Source: Prorocentrum cordatum
Lineage: Eukaryota > Sar > Dinophyceae > Prorocentrales > Prorocentraceae
NCBI GenBank assembly: GCA_963575745.1
Contig: CAUYUJ010003573.1
Coordinates: 20,001 to 77,898 of the forward strand
Length of the DNA stretch: 57,898 nucleotides
Reading direction: 5' to 3'
Shown: positions 32,935 through 43,000 of the stretch, one piece after another
Layout: every line of letters starts with the position of its first letter
How positions within the stretch are numbered: position 1 is the stretch's first letter
The notes under the pieces: model-generated
The model's input: the letters and a program-made list of their open reading frames with translations, nothing else
Told to the model about the DNA's origin: nothing
The model's database searches: none
Position numbers and translations under genes: made by a program

Positions 32935-34070
32935 AATACTGGCTGGGCTGGGATGGTCGGAGATTGGGGGTGAGATCGCAGTGCAACGGAGACCCCCAAC
33001 CGGGAAATCGCTTCGTTTCGTTCGCGTCGTGCGCGCGGGGGAGGCGAAGCTGCGTGGGCGCGCGAGAGGAATGAACCCGCCGATGCTAGGGCGAAGTCAA
33101 GACAAATGATTCGCCCCCGACAGCCCGTCCAGCGGTGGCCCGCGGTGGCCCGTGGTGTCCCGTGGTGTCCCGTGGTGTCCCGTGGTGTCCGCCGTTGCTA
33201 GGGCGAGCGAAGTCAAGACAAATGATTCTCCCCCGCCAGCCCGTCCGTCCGTCCGTCCGGCGGTGGTTCGCGGTGTCCCGCAGTGTCCCGTGGTCTCCCG
33301 TGGTGTCTCGTTGAGCGAGATCGATAGTGAGATCGATAGTGATATCGATACTGAAATCGATGTGGTGCACAGAGGTGCCCCGTGGTGTCCCCAAAAAAGG
33401 CATCGATAATGAGATCAATCATGAGATCGACAAATGTCCCGTGGTGATCCGTGGTGTTCCGTGGTGTCCCGTTGAATGAGATCGATACTGAGATCGATAG
33501 TGATATCGATACTGAGATCGATGTGGTGCCCCGATTTGTCCCGTGGTGTCCCGTGGTGCCCCCAAAAGTGAGATCGATAGTGAGATCGATAGTGAGATTG
33601 ACAGGTGTCCCGTCGTGTCCCGTGGTGTCCCGTGGTGTCCCGTGGTGTCCCGTTGAATGAGATCGATAGTGAGATCGATACTGAGATCGATACTGAGATC
33701 GATGTGGTGTCCCGAGGTGCCCCGTGGTGTCCCGTGGTGTCTAGTGGTGTCCTATGGTGTCCCGTTGAGTGAGATCGATACTGAGATCGATAGTGAGACC
33801 AATAGTGAGATCGAGAAGTGTCCCGCGGTGTCCCGTGGTGGCCCGTGGTGGCCCGTGGTGTCCCGTGGGGTCCCGTTGAGTGAGATCGATAAGGAGATCG
33901 ACAAGTGTCCCGTGGTGTCCCGTGGTGTCCCATGCTGTCCCGTGATGTCCCGTGGTGTCCCGTTGAGTGAGATCGATAGTGAGATCGATTGAGTCAGATG
34001 CTGGTTCCCCCCCTCTCCCCCACCCACAACCTCCTTATCACCCGAAGCGTGGTCGTATAGGTATGATGTC
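32935..34070. mobile_element. Composite repeat with shared ends, copy II
   Basis: The left end matches 15,505 onwards (GGGTGAGATCGCAGTG, GAGGCGAAGCTGCGTGGGCG). The middle is GTGGTGTCCC units (33,120-33,300 and interspersed) and GAGATCGATAGT units. The right end CAACCTCCTTATCACCCGAA..GTGGTCGTATAGGT matches that at 17,170-17,215. The ATG array of copy I is absent, so the core is variable while both ends are kept. Confidence 0.6.
33310..33990. repeat. GATCGATAGTGA / GTGGTGTCCC alternating array
   Basis: Runs of GAGATCGATAGT units alternate with runs of CCGTGGTGTC units at least five times. Confidence 0.9.
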
Positions 34071-34224
34071 ATATGGAAAATTAGCAACGAGGCAAAGTCA
34101 CATATCAATTGCAACATCTTGGGGGACGTGTCAATGAGTCCGGCCTCGCACGGGTGGTAGAGTCAATTCTGCTTTAGAAAGCAAAACATATGTGATACAA
34201 GATTGTTGCGCGGGTAGTCGGACA

Positions 34225-34860
34225 TTCTATGCCGTGCAAACTCTGTGGTGAGAGATATGTTTTGCAGCATATGTGGTGCAACTACTTGTTAAAACTTGAA
34301 GTGATAAGCTTTACTGCAGATGCAAGCATCCCGCCCTTCCACCCACAGGTCATAGGCAATCCGATCTGGCCAGGATCTCAAAGAGCGCACGGGCGCGCGG
34401 AACTCAACCGCGCAGACAAATCCGTCCCACGGGCCGCGAAACTATGGTGGGATGGTGGCGACAGCGACTCCGACGACGACGGCGATGCGAGTGGTGATGA
34501 CACTGATGCCGATGGTGGTGATAGTGGAGATGGGGGTGGTACCATGCCGATAACGATGATGGTGATGTTGATGAAGATGATGGTGATGATAATGACGGTG
34601 GCAACGATGACGCTGGTGCTGGTGATGATGGTGGTAATGATTATGATGATGAACTGCCCGCGCAAAGAAAGCCGACGAGGGCGATGACATCGACGACGAT
34701 GATGGCGCCAGCGGTGATGATGACGACGATGGTGATGATGATGACGATTGCAATGACGACGCTGCCAGTAATGCAAAGGACTGTGCTGATGAAGAAGTGC
34801 GCGCCCGTAGTAATTCATACATCTGGACCTACATGTACTGAAAGCCCTGTGGTGACCGAA
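34225..34860. repeat. Dispersed repeat R, copy 2 (diverged)
   Basis: Opens with GTGCAAACTCTGTGGTGAGA and GCAAGCATCCCGCCCTTCCA, followed by a GATGATGGTG-rich core (34,445-34,790). The flanking order is the same as in the other R copies. Confidence 0.5.
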
Positions 34861-35584
34861 TGCTATTGAGCCCCCCTGTGCTGAAACACAAAGACAAAAG
34901 CATGGCTTTGATGGACTTCGACGTGCGCTCGCGCGGAGACGCACGCGCGCGCGTGGCCCGCGTTGTAATGCTTGCTCGCGGTCGTGCGGGCGCGTGATGG
35001 TGTTTGAACGTTTTCGACATGCGCGCTAGAGCGGCCCGATGGTCTCGTTCGGCAAGATGGCTACGGCACGTTCGTGTCGTGCCGACTTCGGCGTTGGTTT
35101 CTGACACTGCAGGGATCGTTCAAGCTTGAACGATCGGCCGTCTCCGAAACCGACGATCGTTCAACATCGACCGACTCTGGGTCGCCAGCGGCGTTCACCG
35201 TTGAACGCCAGCGGCGGGGTCGCCGCCGGTCCACACGACGCGAACCGATCGTAAAACTCTATAGTCTTACTTGAAATGAGCGAGCGCACGCGAGAAGAAC
35301 TCCGGGAAAATATTTGGTCGAAACAGCCGACAGATTCGAACAGCTCTTAAACAGATATGCCCTGAAATGGTTGGAAATCGATGTCTGTTAAATAACTGTG
35401 CCGTGCGCGCAAGGCGGCGCGCGAATGTGCCACGCATCAGATTCGTTGCAAGGACTTCTTAGCGAAAGCATGAGTTAGATCAACGCATGTGACCCGCAAA
35501 GAATTAGACAGGGATGAGGGAGGCGTTAGTAGTACTGGGCGGCATGCTAATGTGTGATACTTGAAATGAAAGATCATGCAGAAT
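34861..35584. other. No gene recognised; palindrome-rich
   Basis: Mixed-composition sequence with CGCGCGCGT runs near 34,950 and a cluster of palindromes at 35,114-35,209. The frames are short and unconvincing. Confidence 0.4.
35114..35135. other. 22-bp perfect palindrome
   Basis: GATCGTTCAAG followed by its exact inverse CTTGAACGATC. GATCGTTCAA recurs at 35,154-35,163, and GGCGTTCA-CCGT-TGAACGCC forms a further 8-bp hairpin at 35,190-35,209. Confidence 0.9.
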
Positions 35585-36420
35585 TCCAAACGAAAACACA
35601 ACAGCATAACAATAAGCTCAAGACTGTTCGCACTGATCTGATCGCGTGCAAGTCAACATGTAGACCCCAAGCCCTCGATACCAGCCCTCTTCGTCTTCGA
35701 TCGTACCACTCTTGGGGGCATATTTTCCTGACCTGCAACCTGCAACGTGCAGTTGACGCAGCCACTAAAACACGGCAAGGGAGGGAGGAGGGAAGGGACG
35801 AGGGGCAGGGAGAAGGATGGAGCACGAGAAAGATTTGCAGGAGGGGGGTTAGGAGCAGGAAAACGAGCGGCAGAACCACACGGGCGGGTCGGGCGGCCGG
35901 ATCCTAACCGGCGGGGCGGGCGGGGCCCCAACGGCCAGGTCGAGCGCGCGGGTCGCTGAAGCGTCAGTCCTGCTCCGGACCTCCTCACGATCTACTTGGG
36001 AATCGCGCTATCGCTTGAAACTCCCTCGCGACTCATGCAGGACTGACGCTTCAGCGACACGCCCGCTCGACCAGGCTGGGCCCGTCCGCCCGACCTGCTC
36101 GTTGGGGCCCGCTGGCCCGACTCCCCCCGTCTAGTTCTGCCACTTGCACTCATGTTCCGAAACCCCTACTGCTAATCTCTCTCGTGCTCTATCATTATCC
36201 CTCCCCCTTGTCTCTTCCCTCCTCCCTTCCTTCCCCTGTTTTCGGGGCTGCGCCAGTTAAACGTGGCAGGTAGGGAAGACATACCCCCAGAGGGGGGTAC
36301 GATCGAAGACGAAGAGGGCGGGTATCGAAAGTTTGAGATATACATGGCGAGTGCCACGCGAGCATCTGAAAGAAAACAGTTTTAGAATAATTGTTGCTGC
36401 TGTTGTAGTTCGGGGGCCGG
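35585..36420. mobile_element. Long inverted repeat (fold-back) of about 830 bp
   Basis: Two arms of roughly 390 bp face each other across a 63-base loop. The innermost 22 bp (35,952-35,973 and 36,037-36,058, starting GTCGCTGAAG) are perfectly paired. Farther out, paired landmarks are AGGTCGAGCG / CGCTCGACC, GAGGAGGGAAG / CTTCCCTCCTC and CTCTTCGTCTTCGATCGTAC / its inverse near 36,297. Translations of the arms share DTxPLRLRSY. It could be a fold-back transposable element or two older inserts in inverted orientation. The transcript would form long double-stranded RNA. Confidence 0.7.
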
Positions 36421-36720
36421 GGGCGCAGTCTGAGGTTCAAGACATTTCCTGGTGAAAAAAAAGGGTGCAAGCCCCAGGATGGGTAGTTCATTGGAGAAAA
36501 CAAAGTGGGCACCAGAGGAGGGGATCAACAATACTTGTTTTTTTCGAAATGAGAATCCAACGAAAAACAAGAGGGAAGTGAAGCACGGACTCCTTGGGGA
36601 GTAGAATCTGTGCTGTGCGGAAAAGAGATATACGTGGTTCAAAATGTGTGGTGAAAACTATGTCGCGCAAGCTATGTGGTGCAAGCTAGGTGGTGCCATC
36701 TATGTTTGGTGCAACCTATG
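36421..36720. repeat. Unassigned sequence, then GTGCAA array
   Basis: Bases 36,421-36,640 hold nothing recognised. From 36,641 there are CTATGTGGTGCAAG-like units of about 15 bp, which resume after the Copia element. Confidence 0.6.
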
Positions 36721-36725
36721 TGATG
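36721..36725. other. Target-site duplication (left)
   Basis: TGATG, repeated at 45,333-45,337. Five bases is the usual length for Ty1/copia. Confidence 0.8.
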
Positions 36726-36955
36726 TGTGATTTCTGGGGGAAAGACCCAGGGCATGTATCTAGCACGCTTGTGTACATGTGTGTATCAAGCGCCGGCGCT
36801 TGGGCTCGAGAGAAAGGCGCTTCCCTTCTCCCACTGCAGAAGCGACGGGTCGAGGGAGCGATAGCGGCTTGGAGCTATTCGATCGAGTTCTCTTTCGAGA
36901 TTCCCGCCGACGGTATCGACACGCTCGAGCGGGAGAGTTTCGACCAGAAACGAGG
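36726..36955 (+). repeat. 5' long terminal repeat
   Basis: Starts TGTGATTTCTGGGGG and ends GACCAGAAACGAGG. Identical over 230 bp to 45,103-45,332. It begins with TG but does not end in CA. It holds a 16-bp perfect palindrome, CAAGCGCCGGCGCTTG, at 36,787-36,802. No TATA box or polyadenylation signal is obvious. Confidence 0.95.
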
Positions 36956-36956
36956 T

Positions 36957-36968
36957 TGGCAGCGGAGC
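36957..36968 (+). promoter_or_regulatory. Primer binding site
   Basis: TGGCAGCGGAGC, one base inside the LTR, resembles the start of sites complementary to initiator tRNA-Met (TGGTAGC..). The dinoflagellate tRNA is not in the window, so the exact primer is inferred. Confidence 0.6.
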
Positions 36969-37046
36969 TTGTGGTTGGCCCCACGATCTTCATTATAACG
37001 ATTATCAAGATAATCTACACGGACACGGATTAGCCATCCAGGAGAG

Positions 37047-40000
37047 ATGACGGAGCATCACAACAGTGCGGTGGATCCAAGAATCCCGGTGCTGAAGGGC
37101 GAGACCCTCAAGGATTTCACGAGGTACAAGCGCACCGTGCAGGCGGCGGAGCTGAGCTGCGAGACGGAGGATCAACTACAAGCGCTCGGCCCCAAGCTGT
37201 ATAGGAACCTGCTCGGCGCGGACAACAGCATCAGCGTGCTCATCGAGCAGACGGACCCCAAGGACTACGCCAAGAAGGAGGGGGCCCGCGCGCTGCTGGC
37301 ATACTTGGAGGCACAGCGCTTCGCCAAGAGCAGTTTTCGGGAGCTGCCGAAGGCATTCGACGCCTTCTTCGATCAGACGCACTTCGAGCGGAAAGGCGAG
37401 GAACCCATGGCGGCGTTCTGCACGGCCATGGAGGTTGCCAAGCGTAACCTGGAGGAGGTGGACCCGGACACGAAGATAAGCAGCAACGAGCTAGGGTACC
37501 ACACTCTTAAGCGAAGCGGCCTCGACAAGGACGAGCGCAATCTGGTGATTGCACGGGCGGAGGAGACGTTTAACTTCCAGAAGATCAGCATGACGCTGAA
37601 GAACCTCTTCCCACGCGGCAGCGCGAAGCATCGGGGACAAGTCAGATCGGGTTGGAGATGGACGATGAACACCGAAGAGGAGCCACCCGACGAAGAGGAT
37701 CCAGGAGAATACTGGGTACAGGACGATGACGGATACTGGTATGAATGGGACGATGAGCGTGGAATCCACGTGTGTACGGACGAGGGTGACGACAACGGCT
37801 GGGACTGCAGCGACCTGTTCTTCATCGAGGACGACGCGGACACGTTCCTGGCCGACGAGGACGACGACTACCGCAGGGCCCTCGTCACACTGCGCGAGAG
37901 CCGCCTGAAGATGAACAAGCTTCGGGCTGCTCGTGGGTTCTTCAAGGGAAGAATCGACGGAGTCGTGGACGAGAGCGCGGCTGCTGGTGGCAAGGCGGCC
38001 GGAAGAAGTTTCTCCAAAGGCAACCCTGGCAAAGGAAAGGACAAGGGTAAGTCAAAGGACAAGAGGTGCACCAACTGCGGCCGGATGGACCACGACACGG
38101 CGAACTGTCCGACTGGCGGCTCTACTGGCAAGGCGGGGAAGCCCAAGGGCCGCGGCAAGGGACCGAAAGGAGTCCAACGTCCACGACGCTACGGCTTCTG
38201 GGCGATGACGACCTTGGTCTGCGCCGTCCCGGCGTGCGTGAACTTCGTGGGTCAGATGACCGCCGTGGGCGAGCTGGCCGACAGCGCCGTGGTGCAGACC
38301 GCTGAGGACGTCTACGACATCATGACGGTGAGCGTGGATAGCGATCCGATCGTGCCGGAGAGGCTCGAGTTGGAGGTGCTGGTTTCGAAGGAGGCCGTGC
38401 CGGCAGCCCTGGTGGACAGCGGCGCGTCGGTGGCGGTCGCCGGGCGCGGCTGGCTTGACCGCGTCGAGACCGAGCTCGCGAAGTACGGCCTGAAGCCCAT
38501 CAAGGTGGACGCCACGCAGAGGTTCAAGGGGCTTGGCGGTGCCAAGCGTGAAGCCAAGCAGAAGTGGATCATCCCCATCGGCATTGGGAGGGTCCACGCT
38601 ATCCAGGAGTACTTCGAGATCCCTGGTGACATGGTCGGCCTCACGAGCAGGAAGAACCTGGCCGACTGGAAGACGAACCTCTACGTACGCGAGGACGGCC
38701 ACTGGGCGGACTTCCAGGAGCTGGGGGTCTACGACAAGGAGCTGGTGAAGCTTCCAGGCGGCCACGCGGGTATCGACATCTTTGACTACGACCTGGAGTC
38801 GTACGAGACGGAGCCGCTCTTCGAGAAGTTCCGCATCCACCAGGTCGACCCCGAGCCGGAGGTGTTCCTGGTCGCGGAGACGCTGCAGGAGGTCAAGCCG
38901 GACTTCCAGCTGAAGGACGACGCCGACGCGTGGGTCGCGGAGGCCTTGAAGAACGGCAACAAGGGCATTCTCAAGAAGAGCACGGTCAAGCGGATAGACA
39001 AGCTCATGAAGGAGTACGAGGTGATATTCGACGTGCTGCGTGACAACTCGGAGACCTTCCTCTGGGAGCTGTTTGCGAAGGAGGCTCGCTTTACCAGAGC
39101 GGCCTCGAGAGGCGGTCACGCGAATGCGACCCCTTCAGATCTGTCGGTTGGTGTGAATTTCAATGACCCCAAGGTTTGTTCCGATTTCCTGTTCATGATC
39201 AAGATTTTCAAGCCTTGGATGGTTTCAGTCGCGTTTCCTTGTACGCCCTTCACGAACATGCAGGAGTTTCAGCGGGCGCAGGGTATGGGCGACTGGGTCG
39301 ATGACATGGTCGAGGAGTTTACGCCACTGGTCGGCTTCTCGGCGGACGTACTTCGACTACAGGCTGAAGGAGGACGAATCGGTATCGGCGAGAATCCGTT
39401 GACGAGCCGAGCGTGGAACCAAGAATCGATGACGGACCTGACGAGCTGGAAAGACGACCGGCCACCATCCTACGACACGGTCACGCTGCACCAGTGCATG
39501 TACGGGCTCGTGGACGAGAACGGTACACCGATTCGGAAGGCGACGCGCATGCTGGTACCATATGGGTCGTGTTTTCCTTCCTGGCTGGAACGCAGATGTG
39601 ACGGAGGTCACGCACATGCGGAGACGGTCGGCCGGAGCGCGATGCTCTCGCGATCGGCTGCGTGGCCGGAGGAGCTCGGCAAGACCTTGGTCAAAGCCGG
39701 GACGCACGAGCTGGCGATGCGCACGACCTTGAAGGAGCTGCGGATCTGGAACAACGGGGAGAAGATTCCGAGCCGACCAACTGTGAATGGAGTTGCGAAG
39801 GCATACAAGCTGAGAAAGGAGTTGATCGACGTGCGCGTGCTGAGGGGCACCGAGGAGATACCACTACCTCGAGGAGCTGTACGGCGTATCTACGCGATGT
39901 ACTCCAGCGAGGGCTTGCTGGCCGACTACTCGGATGCCTACGCGGACGACTTGGATTTCCAGACGATCGACCTGGCGGAGAGGTATCCCTCGGACACGGT

Positions 40001-43000
40001 CGTGGCGATTTACGTGAAGGAGCCGAAAGTGCAGACGTCCTACCCTGCGACGGTGTTTGCCTATGGAGCCACGCCGAAGGAGTTCAAGCCAGACGATCGA
40101 GACGCAGACGCAGTACATCGAGACCTACACGAAGAGGGGAAAGGTTTCGGGGATAAGCCCCCGGACATCACTACGGCCCAGTGGGGCGCTCTTCGGAAGC
40201 TCCACTTGAACCTGAGCCATCCGTCGGCACATGCCCTCAAGCGACGCCTGAAGTCCTACGGGGTGTCGAAGGAGGTGCTCGAAGCAGTGGATAAGTTGGA
40301 CTGCACCGTGTGCAAGGAGCTGGGCAGGCCGAACACCACGAGGTCAGCCAATCTGAAGCTCTCGACGGAGTTCAACGAGAACGTATTCCTAGACGAGGCC
40401 GAGGTGATCCTCTCGGACGGGACGCGGCTGATGGTCATGGTTATCCTGGACGACGCTTCGAGCTTCAGGGTGATCGTTCCGACCACAGCTGTGCGATCGA
40501 TTACGGGCGAGGAGAGCCTACGGTGCTTCTCGCAAGGTTGGTTGTCGTGGGCAGGCCCTCCGAAGGTGCTCTACTACGACGCGGCGAAGGGCCACATCAC
40601 GAAGCGGTTCGCGGAGATCGGTGACAAGTACAACATCCTGATGAGGCCGGTCCCGGCGGAGGCGCCTCAGCTGAAGGGAAGAGTCGAGCGTGCCATCGAC
40701 TTCTTCAAGGATCATTTCCAGCGCCTGAACCGCGACGTGCAGCTCACGAAGAACGACGAACCAACGGTATGGACTTCAGTGATAGCGAGCACGTGCAACA
40801 ACCACATACGACGCAACGGTTTCACGCCCTACCAGTACGTGCTGGGGAAGTCGCCCGGCACTCCGACTTCGCTGATCGAGGCGATGGAGGGCGACCAGAG
40901 GCAGCTGGCGGCACAGAGCGCGGCACTCTTCGAGGACGGGCCCCGGCGGGCCGAACAGATTCGTGCAGCGGCGAATCGGGCGTTCTTCGAGCTGGACAGC
41001 GACGACGCCGTGAGAAGGGCCACTATCGGCCGAGTCCGACCGCCACGAGGACCATTTGTGCCGGGCCAGCTGGTGTTCTACTGGCGCGAGGTGAAGCACG
41101 TGAAGTCCAAGAGGCTCCAGGGCGAGCTGGGATGGCGTGGCCCAGCCATTGTGCTGGCGACGGAGGGCCACACGAGACTGCACCTGAGTTACCGAGGGGT
41201 GCCGGTTCTCGTGACGCCCGAGCAGGTGCGGCATGCATCACGCGACGAGGCGGAGATGGTGGAGAACGAGGACCTGGTCAGGCAGCTTTCGCAGTGGCGT
41301 GGAGGACCTACTCTTCAGAAGGGATTTATCGACGAACGTGGTCCTGGGCCTGAAGGAAGCCAACAGACAGGCACACGACGCGAGAGGAGCAATGACGACT
41401 CGGACGACGAGGACGTTGGAGACGACCCGCCAATGACGAAGGTACCTCGCACCGAGCCGACCCCACCAACTCCGAGACCTCCACCAGTGGAGGCGACTCC
41501 AAGAAGGGAACGAGTGATAGAGGAAGCACCTGGAGCTCAACCTGGAGGGCTACCAGAAGTACCACCACTACCCGGCGACGGGCCGGGACTTCAAGTACAC
41601 GGACCAGCATACGACCCACCTGCACCTGATGCAGCTGGGCAGGGGCACTCTACGGACCTGGACGCAGCTGCTGTGCCAGGTAATCCGCATCATGAACCTG
41701 AGCGAGCCGAACAGCCAGGACAGCCAGAACCCGCACCACCTAAGGGGTTCAAGAAGCCACTTCCTGATGACCGGCTGCAAGACAAGGAACGTCTTCGACT
41801 ACGACGCGAAGCTCTCAAGGAGGCTGCTATGCGTTTGCCACGGATTCCTGACGATCCCAGCGACCTTCCAATGGGGGACGACAGCGCACTCTACGTCAAG
41901 GTGAGCCGCGCGGTGGAGAACCGCACGAGGGATGCATTCCTGGCAAGGAGGACCGATACAGCCAAGAAACAGGTTGCACCTAAGAAAGGTCGAGAACTAC
42001 GCAGCATCCCGGCAGAGTGGAAGGAAGCATTCGACGCGAGCGACCTGGACGAGTGGCGCAAGTGGATCCAGTACGACGCCGTGGAGTGGCCGACGGAGAA
42101 GGAGCTCGCAGGGGTCGAGAAGACGGACGTCCTGCCGATGCGGCGCGTCCGGACGGACAAGAACGAGCCGACGAGGGGCAGCCTCTCGTACGAGCAGCAC
42201 CCGCTGAAGGCGAAGTCGAGGAACATCGTCCCCGGGTACAAGGACAAGCAGCTGCTCGCCGGCGAGTTGCAGACGAACGCGCCCACGCTCACGGACACGG
42301 CCACGGCGGTGATTCTCCAGGAGGCGGCCAGCCAGGAGGGCTGGACGCTGGAGCAGGGCGACGTCGACTCGGCGTTCCTGAATGGGAAGTACCTCGACAG
42401 CTCACGACGTGTTTATTTTCGAGCTCCCAAGGGCGGTCTACCGGCAGTCCCGGAGATGGGCTGGCCGTTCGTGCCCGAGGGAACCATCCTGAAAGCGAAG
42501 AAGGGGATCTACGGGCTGAACGACGCACCTTTACTGTGGTACGAGGAGCACCGCGACACCATCCTGTCATTGCCCGGGGCTTCGAGATCCAAGCTGTGCC
42601 CGGCTCTCTTCATCTTCCACGACGAGAACGGGAAGCTGATCGGCCTCATCGGGACTCACGTGGATGACGACTTGGTCGCGGGTTCGCCCGAGTTCTTCGC
42701 GAATCAGGTGGCGACGCTGAGGAAGATACACTGCTACGGCAAGTGGCAGTCTGCGCGGACAGGGTTTCACCACTGCGGGCGCTTCCTCAAGCAGAACGAC
42801 GACGGCACCATCAAGTGCAGCCAGAGGGAGTACACGGAGAGCATCGGGAAGATTCCTATTTCGGCCGAGCGCCGGAGGAACAAGGAAGCGAAGGCCACGG
42901 CTGAGGAGAGAGCGTTGCTCCACAGCGGCAACGGCCAGATCCAGTGGCTGGTGCGCACTACGCGCATGGACTTGGCGTTCCGTCTGGTGGAGAGTCAGAC

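Noticed and set aside
33120-33990. Possible CRISPR-like array
   Set aside because: Units are directly adjacent GTGGTGTCCC and GATCGATAGTGA repeats with no unique spacers; the context is eukaryotic.
38052-39119. Minus-strand 355-codon frame inside the Copia element
   Set aside because: Antisense shadow of the GC-rich polyprotein gene. The plus frame carries the recognisable motifs.
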